From assembly GCF_037023735.1 (NCBI RefSeq), contig NZ_CP146069.1, positions 1,467,501 through 1,531,500 of the forward strand: a stretch of DNA of 64,000 bases. Direction: 5' to 3'. Below the pieces are notes generated by a model. The model made no database searches. It was not told the DNA's origin and worked only from the letters and a program-made list of their open reading frames with translations. Position 1 is the stretch's first letter. Each line of letters begins with the position of its first letter. The translations under genes and the position numbers were made by a program. This document shows positions 24,414 through 34,139 of the stretch, piece after piece. Source of the stretch: Roseovarius sp. S88 (GTDB lineage: Bacteria; Pseudomonadota; Alphaproteobacteria; Rhodobacterales; Rhodobacteraceae).

Positions 24414-24905
24414 ATGAAACCATCAATTTACCCAATTGAGGCAAACTACCCAGGCCGGCTCTTCATCATGCCCAAACCCTCTGGCGAGTGGTTGCAAGAA
24501 GACATTCATCACTACAAATCCATGGGTGTCGACTTGGTCATTTCCATGCTCGAACATGAAGAAATTGAAGAGTTATCGCTTCAAAACGAAAGGCGGCTAT
24601 GTGCTGAAATGCTAATTCAATTTCTCAATCTTCCAATTCCGGACAGAGGGTTGCCGAACAAGGTGGACTTCATCGAATTTACGAAGAGTATCAGGCCGTA
24701 CTTGTTGCAAAACAAAGGTGTCGCGGTTCATTGCCGTGCTGGTATTGGAAGATCAGGAATGCTTGTGTGCACGTTGCTAGCCAGTTTTGTCGGATCGGTT
24801 AGCACGACAATTGACATTGTCAGCCATGCGCGCGGTGTGTCTGTGCCTGACACAGATGCGCAGCTTAAATTCATTGAGACCGTAGTGCAGGAGCTTTACG
24901 GCTGA
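24414..24905 (+). CDS. Cysteine phosphatase (dual-specificity/tyrosine phosphatase family)
   Basis: Encodes 163 aa. The P-loop HCRAGIGRSG carries the catalytic cysteine and arginine of the C-x5-R phosphatases, and a candidate general-acid aspartate precedes it in LPIPDRG. The layout is that of small, single-domain dual-specificity or CDKN3-like phosphatases. The target is unknown. Base composition is distinctly more AT-rich than the flanking genes and the gene follows a repeat element, which suggests horizontal gain. No partner gene is evident. The upstream AAAGCCAAAAGA is a poor ribosome site. Confidence 0.85.
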   Translation: MKPSIYPIEANYPGRLFIMPKPSGEWLQEDIHHYKSMGVDLVISMLEHEEIEELSLQNERRLCAEMLIQFLNLPIPDRGLPNKVDFIEFTKSIRPYLLQNKGVAVHCRAGIGRSGMLVCTLLASFVGSVSTTIDIVSHARGVSVPDTDAQLKFIETVVQELYG

Positions 24906-24912
24906 TTTGGTC

Positions 24913-25827
24913 TTAAACCAAAGTCACTGGCGGCTTCCGTCGCATCCCCAGGGCCGCATTAAACGCAATGGCCGCCAGCAAGATCGCGCCGCCGATGGCC
25001 GTGGCAACAGAGATGGTCTCGCCAAGAAACATCCAGACCCAGAGCGGGCCCAGCACCACTTCGGCCAGAGAGAGGAGAGTCAGCTCGGCGGCAGGCACGT
25101 GCTTGGACCCGATGGTATAGAGCACCAACCCGGCGCCCACCTGAAACAGCCCCATGCAGAGCGCGATGCCGCCGTCGCGGGGTGTCAGCACCATTGGCAA
25201 GCCAAGCACCACGCAGATCACGCCCATCACCACAATCGCCATCAGGCCCGAGACAAACACCGCCGGGAGCATCTCGCCTTTCCGGCCCCATCGCAGGGCT
25301 ATGGTGAAGACCGCAAAGCCAAGCGCGGAAAAGAGCGCCGCCAGGTTGCCTGAAAGCGATGAGACCCCAGAACTGTCGCTGACCATGACGCCGATGCCGC
25401 CGCAGGCCGCCAGAATCGCGATCCATGTATGCGCGCGCACGCGTTCGCCAAGGATGATCCATGCGAGCACTGCGGTCATGAAGGGCGCGCTGGCAAAGAG
25501 CAGCATGGCATCGGCCACCGACGTATTCTGAATGGCATAAATCCCGCCCGCATAAGCCGCGACCAGAGACGCGCCGCCGATCATCGTGGGCCATCCGCCC
25601 TTGCGCGCCAGAGTGAGAGGGTTCTGGCCCGTGCGCAGGCGGATCACGATGTAAAGTAGCGCTGTCAGGCCAAAGGAACGGTAGAACAGGATTTGCCAGA
25701 CAAGCGCATCCTCGATAAGCCGGATGCCAAGACCAACTGTCGACCACAAGACCCCTGCCAGGATCACCAGCAGGTATCCTTGAACGCGGGTCTCTGGCAG
25801 AGGCTGGGCCGGGGCCGTTTCTGTCAC
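24913..25827 (-). CDS. EamA-family DMT transporter
   Basis: Encodes 304 aa with two five-helix EamA halves (VILAGVLWSTVGLGIRLIED at the start; ALCMGLFQVGAGLVLYTIG in the second half). Its ATG overlaps the stop of the upstream EamA gene by four bases, so both are made from one transcript. Pairs of EamA proteins may form a heteromeric exporter or have separate substrates; this cannot be told from sequence. A basic C-terminus (GMRRKPPVTLV) suits a cytoplasmic end. Confidence 0.88.
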   Translation of the reverse strand: MTETAPAQPLPETRVQGYLLVILAGVLWSTVGLGIRLIEDALVWQILFYRSFGLTALLYIVIRLRTGQNPLTLARKGGWPTMIGGASLVAAYAGGIYAIQNTSVADAMLLFASAPFMTAVLAWIILGERVRAHTWIAILAACGGIGVMVSDSSGVSSLSGNLAALFSALGFAVFTIALRWGRKGEMLPAVFVSGLMAIVVMGVICVVLGLPMVLTPRDGGIALCMGLFQVGAGLVLYTIGSKHVPAAELTLLSLAEVVLGPLWVWMFLGETISVATAIGGAILLAAIAFNAALGMRRKPPVTLV

Positions 25828-26867
25828 GACAGGTTTTCTTCTTCAGGAATTTGCGTGGGATGCGGGGAGGCCGGAGCAAACACGGTTTCGGCCACCACGG
25901 GTGTGTCATCGGTGTGCCGTGTGGCGCGCAATTCACGAAACCCAAGGTACAACCCGCCGCTGACAATCAGCGCCATGCCGATCAATGTGTTGATCCCCGG
26001 CACTTCGCTGAACACGAAATACCCAAGCGCTGTGGCCAACGGCAGATAGGTATAGTCGAACGGCGCCACGAGACTGGCGTTGGCCACCTGATAGGCGCGG
26101 CTAAGGAAAATATAGCCGCACATGCCGGCGGCGCCGAGCAGGGCCAAAAGCGGCCATTGGCTCAGCCCGGCCTCGGGATAGGTCAGATGCAGATGCGGAT
26201 AGTCAAGTGTGGCAGAGACCAAATGATTGACCAGCCAGCCCATAGGCAAAATCAAAACGCCGGACCAGCCGAGCGTATGCAGTCCGACGGTCAAAGAGCT
26301 TTCCTGCTCGCCAATTGTGCGCACAAGGATCTGGCTGGCCGAATAGGTAACAGCACAGGCGAGCGGCAGCAGGGCAATAAGGGAAAACCTATCACCGGTG
26401 GGGTTGACGGCAATGACCACGCCCACAAACCCCACTGCCAACGCGCCGATGCGGTGGGGACCGATGGTTTCCTTAAGCCAGAACGCGGCCATGAGGGCTG
26501 TGATCAATGGGGCGGAGAAGAAGATCGTGGTGACCTCCGCCAATCCCATGAAGGGAAAGGCGGTGTAGAAAAGTGAAAACCCTGTCGCAAAGAGCGCCCC
26601 GCGCATGAAGTGAATATGCGTGAAGGGGGTGCGCAGTTTGTGGGGACCGCCCAGAAACAGAATGAGCGGGACCAAAACCACAATGGACACCATCGACCGG
26701 ATGAAAAGCAGCATCCAGATCGGATAGCTCAGCAAAAGTGATTTCATCATCGCGTCCTGCACAACGAAAAACAGCATGCCTATCTCGATGCACAGGATAC
26801 CTTGCAGTGCGCGCGAGGGTGCAGGCACAGTTGTATTTGTCGACGAAGAGGGCTCTTGCGTCGTCAT
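25824..26867 (-). CDS. EamA-family DMT transporter
   Basis: Encodes 347 aa from the ATG at 26867, which lies 6-7 bases after AAGGA; the ATG at 26885 has no such site. An N-terminal Ser/Thr-rich tail of about 28 aa is followed by ten helices (GILCIEIGMLFFVVQDAMMK first) and a longer C-terminal tail than its neighbour. It is the first gene of a two-gene unit. The substrate is unknown. It is transcribed divergently from a third EamA gene across a 240-base gap. Confidence 0.88.
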   Translation of the reverse strand: MTTQEPSSSTNTTVPAPSRALQGILCIEIGMLFFVVQDAMMKSLLLSYPIWMLLFIRSMVSIVVLVPLILFLGGPHKLRTPFTHIHFMRGALFATGFSLFYTAFPFMGLAEVTTIFFSAPLITALMAAFWLKETIGPHRIGALAVGFVGVVIAVNPTGDRFSLIALLPLACAVTYSASQILVRTIGEQESSLTVGLHTLGWSGVLILPMGWLVNHLVSATLDYPHLHLTYPEAGLSQWPLLALLGAAGMCGYIFLSRAYQVANASLVAPFDYTYLPLATALGYFVFSEVPGINTLIGMALIVSGGLYLGFRELRATRHTDDTPVVAETVFAPASPHPTQIPEEENLS

Positions 26868-27107
26868 GGCGTTCCTTGGTTTCATTGAACGGCGGAAATG
26901 CCACCGCTAGGGGCAAGCGTGCCGTGCCAAAATGGGCGCGTCTCGCTTGTTTGCGACCTCGTGTCGGGAATGGAACAGATGGGGCGGTGAGGCGTCGTCC
27001 CTTTCTCTAGTAAATTCAGAGGCTTCCGAGCGAGATAGATAATCTGAGTTGCGTGCAGGCGGCCCCCATGCTCATGTCAGCCCAAAGACGTTTGAAAGAC
27101 ACCCCTC

Positions 27108-27986
27108 ATGCCGACCTCACGCCCTTTCTGGCTCGCCGCCGCCCCTGTGGTGTTTCTGATGCTGTGGTCGGGTGGGTATCCAGTCGCAAAAGTGGGGTTG
27201 CAATACACACAGCCGATGACGCTTCTGACCTTGCGCTTTGGGATGGTTGTGGCGCTGATGACGCTGCTCTTCATCATTTTGCGCCCCCCGTTGCCCAAGA
27301 CACGCGCCGAATGGGGGCATCTGGCATTTGTCGGGTTTCTCATTCAGGCGGTTTACTTTGGGCTAAGCTATTTTGCCTTCGCCTCGGGCGTAGCAGCAGG
27401 CACGGTGGCGCTTTTCATGTCGCTGCAGCCGGTTCTGGTGGCGATGATCGTGCCGCGCTGGGCAGGCGAACATGTAGGGCGCAACCAGTGGCTTGGGCTG
27501 ATCCTTGGGCTGGTGGGCGCTGTGGTGGTGATCTCGGCGCGCTCTGCCATAGAGGCACCGTCCCTCTTTGGCGTGACCTGTGCGCTTCTGGGGCTGGCAG
27601 GCATCACCGCAGGCTCGCTTTGGGAGAAACGTTTTGGGCTGAGCCACCATCCGGTGACGGCCAATTTGGTGGGGTACATCGCGGGGTTGGTTGGCGTGGC
27701 ACCTCTGATGCTCTTGCAAGAGGACATCTCGATTGACTGGACCTGGGAGTTCACCGGCGCGATTGGCTATCTGGTGGTGGGCAATTCGCTCATCGCTGTG
27801 GGGCTGCTTTTGGCCATGATCCGGGCGGGTGATGTGGCGCGGGTCTCGGCGCTTTTGTACCTCGTGCCGCCTTTGGCCGCGCTCTTGGCTTGGGGGATGT
27901 TGGGAGAGGTGATGCCGCCGCTGGCCTGGGCTGGCATGGGTTTGGCGGCGCTGGGCGTGTTTTTGGCGACACGGAAGGTGGGTTGA
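27108..27986 (+). CDS. EamA-family DMT transporter
   Basis: Encodes 292 aa with ten helices; LAAAPVVFLMLWSGGYPVAK is the usual first helix, and LLFIILRPPLPKTRAEW the loop after helix two. The stop codon lies inside a hairpin of the dispersed palindromic repeat that begins at 27977, so the last residues (RKVG) are encoded by the repeat. It faces away from the EamA pair, and the three may have arisen by local duplication, though they differ strongly. No strong ribosome site precedes the ATG. Confidence 0.87.
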   Translation: MPTSRPFWLAAAPVVFLMLWSGGYPVAKVGLQYTQPMTLLTLRFGMVVALMTLLFIILRPPLPKTRAEWGHLAFVGFLIQAVYFGLSYFAFASGVAAGTVALFMSLQPVLVAMIVPRWAGEHVGRNQWLGLILGLVGAVVVISARSAIEAPSLFGVTCALLGLAGITAGSLWEKRFGLSHHPVTANLVGYIAGLVGVAPLMLLQEDISIDWTWEFTGAIGYLVVGNSLIAVGLLLAMIRAGDVARVSALLYLVPPLAALLAWGMLGEVMPPLAWAGMGLAALGVFLATRKVG

Positions 27987-28122
27987 AAACCCACCCTACA
28001 GTGTTAGCCCTTAGTGCAGTGGATGTGGTTAGACGTAGGCTGAGGACGACGCGGATTTGAAGATGTAGGCTGGGGTTTCACCCCGGCACATGTCCGGCTG
28101 GCGGGGTGAAACCCCGCCCTAC
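27977..28122. repeat. Cluster of REP-like hairpins ending in CTAC/GTAG
   Basis: Three hairpins: GGTGGGTT-GAA-AACCCACC (27977-27995, then CTAC); TGGGGT-TTC-ACCCC (about 28071-28084, preceded by GTAGGC); GGCGGGGT-GAA-ACCCCGCC (28100-28118, then CTAC). The last two face each other 12 bases apart, the layout of a REPIN. They lie between the EamA stop and the acs stop and probably end both transcripts. Confidence 0.75.
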
Positions 28123-28126
28123 GGCA

Positions 28127-30076
28127 TCACCCTCTGTTCATCCGGTTCTCGATCAGGTCATCCACCACCGCCGGTTCGGCCAGCGTGGAGGTGTCACCCA
28201 ACGAACCATAATCATTCTCGGCGATCTTGCGCAGGATGCGGCGCATGATCTTGCCGGATCGGGTCTTGGGTAAGCCCGGAGCCCATTGGATGAGGTCTGG
28301 CGAGGCAATCGGGCCAATCTCTGTGCGTACCCAGTTGCGCAGCTCGGTCTTCAGCTCATCGGTATATTCCTCACCGCCCATCAGCGTGACGTAGCAATAG
28401 ATGCCTTGCCCCTTGATGTCATGCGGGTAACCCACGACGGCCGCCTCTGAGACCTTGGAATGCGCGACCAGAGCACTTTCCACTTCGGCCGTGCCCATCC
28501 GGTGGCCTGAGACGTTGATCACGTCGTCCACACGGCCCGTGATCCAGTAATAGCCGTCTTCGTCTCTGCGGCATCCGTCACCGGTGAAGTAATAGCCTTT
28601 GTAATCCGCAAAATAGGTTTTCATGAACCGCTCATGATCGCCCCAGACGGTGCGCATTTGCCCCGGCCAGCTGTCTTTCATGCAGAGCACGCCCTCGACA
28701 CCATTGCCCTCGATGATCTCGCCCGTTGTGGGCTCCAACACTACCGGCTCAATCCCAAAGAAGGGACCGCAGCACGAGCCGGGCTTGGCCGCCGTCGCGC
28801 CGGGCAGGGGCGTCATCAGGTGACCGCCGGTTTCGGTCTGCCACCAGGTGTCCACGATGGGACAGCGCCCGCCGCCCACGACATCGTTGTACCAATTCCA
28901 GGCCTCGGGATTGATCGGCTCGCCCACGGTGCCGAGGATCCGCACCGAGCTGAGGTCGCATTTGGTTACGTAGTCATTGCCTTGCCCCATCAGCGCACGG
29001 ATGGCCGTGGGGGCGGTGTAGAACTGGTTCACTTTGTGCTTTTCGCAGACCTGCCAGAAGCGGCTGGCATCCGGGTAGGTCGGCACGCCCTCAAACATCA
29101 GCGTGGTCGCGCCATTGGCCAGCGGGCCGTAGACGATATAGCTGTGGCCCGTGACCCAGCCCACATCAGCCGTACACCAATAAATGTCGCCCTCGTGGTA
29201 ATCAAAGACCAGCTCATGGGTCATCGCGGCATAAACGAGATACCCACCGGTGGTGTGCACCACGCCTTTGGGCATCCCAGTGGACCCGGAGGTGTAGAGG
29301 ATAAAAAGCGGGTCTTCGGCGTTCATCTCTTCGGGCGGGCAGTCTACGTCGACCTTCTCGGCCTCCTCATGCAGCCAGTAGTCCAGACCATCGCGCCATG
29401 CGATCTGATCGCCGGTGCGCTTCACAACAAGGCATTTCACCTCGTCAAAGTCATTCAAGAGCGCCTGATTGACATTGTCTTTTAGCTTGGTTGCCTTGCC
29501 GCCGCGCGGGGCGGTATCCGCGGTGATGACCACCTTTGCGTCACAGCCATTGACGCGCGCGCCCAGAGCATCGGGCGAGAACCCGGCGAAGACGATGGAA
29601 TGAATGGCTCCTATCCGCGCACAGGCCAGCATGGCATAGGCGGCCTCCGGGATCATCGGCAGATAGAGCACCACCCGGTCGCCTTTGCCCACGCCCATGG
29701 ATTTGAGCACATTGGCCATCTTGCAGGTTTGCGCATAAAGCTCTTTGTAGGAGATATGCTGCGCGGGCTCGTTTGGATCATCGGGTTCCCAGATGATCGC
29801 CGTTTGGTCGCCACGCGTGGTCAGGTGCCGGTCAATACAGTTGGCGGATACATTGAGCGTGCCATCCTCATACCATTTGATCGAGACATTGCCGAAGCTG
29901 TAGTCGACATCCTTCACCTTGGTGTAGGGCTTGATCCAGTCAATCCGCTTGCCATGCTCGCCCCAGAACGCGGCAGGGTCCTTGATCGAGGCGGCATACA
30001 TTTCTTCATATTTGGCAGCGTCAATATGGGCTTTGGCCGCAAAATCAGCTGCGGGCGCGTAGGTGGTGTCAGACAT
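28127..30076 (-). CDS. acs: Acetyl-CoA synthetase
   Basis: Encodes 649 aa, full length. Conserved features include the phosphate-binding loop [24 protein letters not shown], the hinge [14 protein letters not shown] and the C-terminal acetylation-site motif RSGKIMRR. The enzyme makes acetyl-CoA from acetate, ATP and CoA in the cytoplasm. It is the last gene of a five-gene ABC transporter operon (83 bases after the last ATPase gene), which suggests the transported compound yields acetate or another short acid. Close by is a symporter-fused kinase of the type that controls acs in gammaproteobacteria. Confidence 0.97.
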   Translation of the reverse strand: MSDTTYAPAADFAAKAHIDAAKYEEMYAASIKDPAAFWGEHGKRIDWIKPYTKVKDVDYSFGNVSIKWYEDGTLNVSANCIDRHLTTRGDQTAIIWEPDDPNEPAQHISYKELYAQTCKMANVLKSMGVGKGDRVVLYLPMIPEAAYAMLACARIGAIHSIVFAGFSPDALGARVNGCDAKVVITADTAPRGGKATKLKDNVNQALLNDFDEVKCLVVKRTGDQIAWRDGLDYWLHEEAEKVDVDCPPEEMNAEDPLFILYTSGSTGMPKGVVHTTGGYLVYAAMTHELVFDYHEGDIYWCTADVGWVTGHSYIVYGPLANGATTLMFEGVPTYPDASRFWQVCEKHKVNQFYTAPTAIRALMGQGNDYVTKCDLSSVRILGTVGEPINPEAWNWYNDVVGGGRCPIVDTWWQTETGGHLMTPLPGATAAKPGSCCGPFFGIEPVVLEPTTGEIIEGNGVEGVLCMKDSWPGQMRTVWGDHERFMKTYFADYKGYYFTGDGCRRDEDGYYWITGRVDDVINVSGHRMGTAEVESALVAHSKVSEAAVVGYPHDIKGQGIYCYVTLMGGEEYTDELKTELRNWVRTEIGPIASPDLIQWAPGLPKTRSGKIMRRILRKIAENDYGSLGDTSTLAEPAVVDDLIENRMNRG

Positions 30077-30159
30077 GGCAGTCCCTCACAGTCGTATTTT
30101 AAATTCTTTGTTGCCTGCCCCTCCGTCAGGGAGAGAAATTGGGGGGCAGACCAAGGGCC

Positions 30160-30915
30160 TTAGATGGCCAAGTATTCAGCGCGCAGCTCTTCGTTTTCCA
30201 GCACTTCGTTGGCGGTGCCGTCAAAGACGATGCCCCCGGTGTCCAGAATGATGGCGCGGTCGGCGAGTTCCAGGGCGCGGACAGCATTTTGTTCCACTAG
30301 AACCGTCGTGATGCCTTGTTCCTTGATCACACGCAGCGTTTTTTCGATCTCGTCCACGATCACAGGAGCGAGACCTTCATAGGGTTCGTCCAGAAGCAGC
30401 ACCTTGATGTCGCGCGCAAGTGCACGTGCCACGGCCAGCATCTGCTGTTCGCCGCCTGAGAGAGTCACACCCTCTTGTTTGCGGCGTTCTTCCAGACGCG
30501 GGAACAGCTCGTAAATGCGATCCAGTGACCAGCCAACCGGCGGCGCGATTTGCGCCAGCTGCAGGTTTTCCTCAACCGTCAGGCCGGGAATGATGCAACG
30601 ATCTTCTGGCACAAGCCCTATCCCCGCCGCGGACGCCTGATGCGACGACATCTTGTGCAGGGGCTGGTGATCCAGCCAGATTTCGCCATGGTTCAACTGA
30701 GGATTATCCATCCGGGCAATTGAGCGCAGCGTGGTGGTTTTACCGGCCCCATTGCGGCCCAGAAGCGCCAGGATCTCGCCTTCGTGCACATTAAAGGAAA
30801 TGTCCTGCACAATATAGCTTTCGCCGTAGTAGGATTGCATCCCCCAGACCGACAAAAAGGCGGGTGCGGTTTCGGCGTAGTTCTTGCCTTTGGAAAAGTC
30901 AGGTTTGACGTTCAT
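30160..30915 (-). CDS. Branched-chain-type (HAAT) ABC transporter ATPase, LivF-like
   Basis: Encodes 251 aa. Walker A GRNGAGKTTT, signature LSGGEQQMLAVARAL and Walker B VLLLDEPYEGLAP are intact. About 20 N-terminal residues (PDFSKGKNYAETAPAFL) precede the usual start of LivF proteins. It works with the LivG-like ATPase 15 bases upstream to power the two permeases. Substrates of this family include amino acids, urea, amides and aromatic acids; linkage to acs hints at a precursor of acetate, which is inference. Confidence 0.93.
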   Translation of the reverse strand: MNVKPDFSKGKNYAETAPAFLSVWGMQSYYGESYIVQDISFNVHEGEILALLGRNGAGKTTTLRSIARMDNPQLNHGEIWLDHQPLHKMSSHQASAAGIGLVPEDRCIIPGLTVEENLQLAQIAPPVGWSLDRIYELFPRLEERRKQEGVTLSGGEQQMLAVARALARDIKVLLLDEPYEGLAPVIVDEIEKTLRVIKEQGITTVLVEQNAVRALELADRAIILDTGGIVFDGTANEVLENEELRAEYLAI

Positions 30916-30930
30916 TGTCTTTCTCCCGCT

Positions 30931-31686
30931 TTACGCCGCTTCGCCGAGATACGCTTCGCGTACCTTGGGATGGCCTTTGATTTTGTCTGGCGTGTCTTCA
31001 ACAAGGGGGGTGCCCTGCGCCAGTACCGTGATCCGCTCGGCCAAGGAAAACACGACGTGCATGTCGTGTTCGATGATCGCGATGGTGATGTCGCGCTCGT
31101 CCTTGATCTGCTTAAGCAGGTCGATGGTGTTGTTGGTGTCGGCCCGCGCCATACCGGCGGTTGGCTCGTCCAGAAGCAAAAGCCGCGGTTCTTGCGCCAG
31201 ACACATGCCGATCTCAAGTCGCCGTTTGTTACCACGTGACATGGCCGCCGCATGATCATGGCGCGCGTCAGCCAAGCCTAGGCTTTCCAGCATATCCTCC
31301 GCCTGGTCCACGATTTCTTTTTCATTCATCGTGCTTTCCAGCGCATGCATCCGAAACGCTCCGTCGCGTTTGGCGAAGATCGGGATCATCATGTTTTCGA
31401 TCACCGACAAATCTCCAAAGATTTCCGGTGTTTGGAACACACGGCTGATGCCCATCTGGTTGATCTGATAGGGCTTGCGGCCCAGCACAGATTGCCCGTC
31501 AAACATCACCGAACCCGTGTCCGGAATGAGCTTGCCGATGAGGCAGTTGAGCAGCGTGGATTTGCCCGCCCCGTTGGGGCCGATGATGGCATGCACGCTG
31601 TGCTCTGCCACGCTCAGGTTCACATCGCCCAGGGCCTGCAGGCCGCCGAAGCGTTTGTTGACGTTCTTGACTTCAAGAATACCCAT
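30931..31686 (-). CDS. Branched-chain-type ABC transporter ATPase, LivG-like
   Basis: Encodes 251 aa from the ATG at 31686 (a GTG directly before it at 31689 is also possible); AAGGAG lies upstream. Walker A GPNGAGKSTLLN, the LivG-type insertion after it, signature SRGNKRRLEIGMCL and Walker B LLLLDEPTAGM are present. The signature is SRGNKRR, where LSGGQQR is more usual; this variant occurs in LivG relatives of the urea/amide groups. It is the fourth gene of the operon, between the permease and LivF-like genes. Confidence 0.92.
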   Translation of the reverse strand: MGILEVKNVNKRFGGLQALGDVNLSVAEHSVHAIIGPNGAGKSTLLNCLIGKLIPDTGSVMFDGQSVLGRKPYQINQMGISRVFQTPEIFGDLSVIENMMIPIFAKRDGAFRMHALESTMNEKEIVDQAEDMLESLGLADARHDHAAAMSRGNKRRLEIGMCLAQEPRLLLLDEPTAGMARADTNNTIDLLKQIKDERDITIAIIEHDMHVVFSLAERITVLAQGTPLVEDTPDKIKGHPKVREAYLGEAA

Positions 31687-31698
31687 CACTTTGGCTCC

Positions 31699-32901
31699 TT
31701 ATTCTGCAGGGGTGGATTGTGTGGCTTCTTCGCCGTCGCCCTTGGCCTTTTTTCGACCAAAGAGCCGGGCGATGCGTTGGCCACCTTCGACAAGACCGCC
31801 GGGCAGGAAGATCACCACGGCCATGAAGATAAGGCCAAGGGTCAGGTGCCAGCCTTTGCCGACGAAAGGATAGATGATCGTCACCAGGAAATCCTCGATC
31901 CCATCAGGCAGAATGGCAAACCATTCATGCAGGATGTCTTTGTTGATCTTGCTGAGAATGTTTTCCATGTACTTGATCGCACCAGCGCCAAGAACCGGGC
32001 CGATCAGTGTGCCGACGCCGCCCAGGATGGTCATCAGAACCACCTCGCCGGAAGCCGTCCAGAACATCCGCTCAGGACCCGCTTGCGTGTCCATCGCCAC
32101 CAGAAGGCCACCCGCCAGACCAGCATACATGCCGGAGATGACAAAGGCCGCCAAAGTGTAGGGCCGCGCGTTGAGACCGGTGTAATACATGCGTGTCTGG
32201 TTCGACTTCACCGCCCGCAGCATGGTGCCGAAAGGCGAGCGGAAGATGCGGATCGCTAGGTAAAAGCTGATCAGCATAAAGAATGCAGCGATGTAGTAGC
32301 CCGAATTAAAGGTAAAGAGCCAATCGCCCACGCCCAGTTCAAAGCTGGTGCGCATGTCCATACCAAAGAGGTTGGCGCGCCCAATCTCGCCCGGTTCCAG
32401 ATTGGACAGCATCGGACGGTCGGTGGATTTGATCTGCAGCCCGGTTTCACCGCCGGTGATCGGCGTCAGAACCGAATAGGCCAGGGCATAGGACATCTGC
32501 GCAAAGGCCAGCGTCAGGATCGAGAAGTAAATGCCTGAACGCCGAAGTGAGATGTAGCCCACTGCGAGTGCAAAGATACCTGCAAAGATCACACCCATGA
32601 TGATCGCGGGGATCACGTTGAGGGTGACAAGCTTCATCATCCAGATCGCAGCGTAAGAGCCGACACCGAGGAAGGCGGCGTGACCGAAGCTGAGATAGCC
32701 GGTGAGGCCGAAGAGGATATTGAACCCGATGGCAAAGATGCCGAATATCACAAAGCGCTGCATCAGGTCAGGGTAGCCTGCGTTGAAGGTTTCTCCCAAA
32801 GCGCTTTCAGCAGGGAAAGGGTTGAGGATGAAGGGGGCCAACATTGTCAGCACCACAACAATCATCAAAAGGCGAAAATCTTTCTTTTCGAGACCCAGCA
32901 T
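31699..32901 (-). CDS. Branched-chain-type ABC transporter permease, LivM-like
   Basis: Encodes 400 aa with about ten helices. [20 protein letters not shown] is the conserved entry motif of LivM permeases, and [13 protein letters not shown] with [13 protein letters not shown] the inner-membrane coupling region. A cytoplasmic tail ([19 protein letters not shown]) ends the protein. It is 3 bases downstream of the LivH-like gene, so the two are tightly coupled. The loop between helices 5 and 6 is longer than in LivM of E. coli. Confidence 0.92.
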   Translation of the reverse strand: MLGLEKKDFRLLMIVVVLTMLAPFILNPFPAESALGETFNAGYPDLMQRFVIFGIFAIGFNILFGLTGYLSFGHAAFLGVGSYAAIWMMKLVTLNVIPAIIMGVIFAGIFALAVGYISLRRSGIYFSILTLAFAQMSYALAYSVLTPITGGETGLQIKSTDRPMLSNLEPGEIGRANLFGMDMRTSFELGVGDWLFTFNSGYYIAAFFMLISFYLAIRIFRSPFGTMLRAVKSNQTRMYYTGLNARPYTLAAFVISGMYAGLAGGLLVAMDTQAGPERMFWTASGEVVLMTILGGVGTLIGPVLGAGAIKYMENILSKINKDILHEWFAILPDGIEDFLVTIIYPFVGKGWHLTLGLIFMAVVIFLPGGLVEGGQRIARLFGRKKAKGDGEEATQSTPAE

Positions 32902-32904
32902 GGC

Positions 32905-34026
32905 TTAGTCCTCCATCACGCCCTTGCGGCCCATAAGGCCCCGAGGACGGGTCAACAGAATGATGATCGCCACCAGGAAGATGATGATCTGATTGAGGCC
33001 GGGCAGCACTTCGAGCACTTCACCCATCGAGGCAAAGGCTTCGAGCACTCCCAGGAGGAAACCCGCGAGCACGGCACCGGGCAAAGAGCCCATGCCGCCG
33101 ACAACCACCACAACGAAGCTGAGGACCAGGAAGTCCATGCCCATGTGATAGTTGGGTGAGTTGATCGGCGTGTACATCACACCGGCCAGCCCTGCGACAG
33201 CTGCCGCGAGACCGAACATAAGTGTGAAGCGGCGGTCGATGTTGATGCCCAGAAGCTGCACGGTTTCGCGGTCGGCCATGCCGGCGCGGACTACCATGCC
33301 AAAGGTGGTGAATTGCAGGAACGCAAAGACGCCGCCGATGAGCAATGCGCCAAAGGCAAAGTAGATGATCCGCCAGTACGGGTAGATGATTACATTGGGG
33401 TCGAACCCGAGCATTGCACCAAAGTCGAATGATCCGCTGAAAGCCGCAGGGGCAGGGGTTGGGATCGGGTTGGCGCCATAGAACGCTTTGATGATCTCTT
33501 GCAGAACAATCGCCAGACCAAAGGTGACAAGGATCTGGTCGGCGTGGGGGCGTTTGTAGAAATGCTTGATCAGGCCGCGTTCCATCACGATGCCGACAAG
33601 CACCATAATGGGGATAGAAAACAGAATAGCCAGTGGGACAGCCCAGTCGATGATTGCGGCTCCGGTTTCGGCCCCGAACCAGTCGTTCATGTAGGGGACC
33701 TGAACTTGCGCAGGATTGCCGAGGAAGTCGGTTTTGGTCTCGTCAATCACGGTGCGCGACAGTTTGAGCAGCTGGCTCAGTGTCACAGCGCAGAACGCGC
33801 CAATCATGAAAAGCGCACCATGCGCGAAGTTCACCACACCAAGCGTGCCGAAAATCAGCGTCAGTCCGAGCGCGATCAGCGCATAGGCTGACCCTTTGCT
33901 CAGCCCGTCAAGAGTTTGCAGTATCGTCGCTTCGACACCAAAGAGCATCACGACGACGGCGAAAAACGCCACGATAGCGCCCAAGACGCTTGCGGTCGTA
34001 GTGATATTGCTACGAGAGTTGTCCAT
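32905..34026 (-). CDS. Branched-chain-type ABC transporter permease, LivH-like
   Basis: Encodes 373 aa from the ATG at 34026, preceded by AGGTGGG; a start at 34062 lacks such a site. The protein is longer than E. coli LivH because of an N-terminal helix (residues about 10-30) and an extra periplasmic segment (TKTDFLGNPAQVQVPYMNDW). KGSAYALIALGLTLIFGTLGVVNFAHG and GLAAAVAGLAGVMYTP are classic LivH motifs. It pairs with the LivM-like permease to form the channel. Confidence 0.92.
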   Translation of the reverse strand: MDNSRSNITTTASVLGAIVAFFAVVVMLFGVEATILQTLDGLSKGSAYALIALGLTLIFGTLGVVNFAHGALFMIGAFCAVTLSQLLKLSRTVIDETKTDFLGNPAQVQVPYMNDWFGAETGAAIIDWAVPLAILFSIPIMVLVGIVMERGLIKHFYKRPHADQILVTFGLAIVLQEIIKAFYGANPIPTPAPAAFSGSFDFGAMLGFDPNVIIYPYWRIIYFAFGALLIGGVFAFLQFTTFGMVVRAGMADRETVQLLGINIDRRFTLMFGLAAAVAGLAGVMYTPINSPNYHMGMDFLVLSFVVVVVGGMGSLPGAVLAGFLLGVLEAFASMGEVLEVLPGLNQIIIFLVAIIILLTRPRGLMGRKGVMED

Positions 34027-34097
34027 AGTCCCACCTATTGAGTTCTGTACGGAGCCAGTCACGCCTGGGTCAGATCACACTGTCCGGCATGTGGGGA

Positions 34098-34122
34098 GGC
34101 AGGGGCGGAAGCCGCCCTTGCC
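34098..34122 (-). other. Intra-operon stem-loop after the binding-protein gene
   Basis: On the minus strand GGCAAGGGCGG (34122-34112) pairs with CCGCCCCTGCC (34108-34098) with one mismatch and a three-base loop. It lies between the binding-protein stop and the first permease, with no T-run after it. Such stems commonly protect the upstream message so that the binding protein is made in excess. Confidence 0.6.
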
Positions 34123-34139
34123 AATCTTTTCTGGTACGC

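Noticed and set aside
28634..29485. Long plus-strand open frame inside acs
   Set aside because: acs on the minus strand is complete and highly conserved; the antisense frame has shadow composition.
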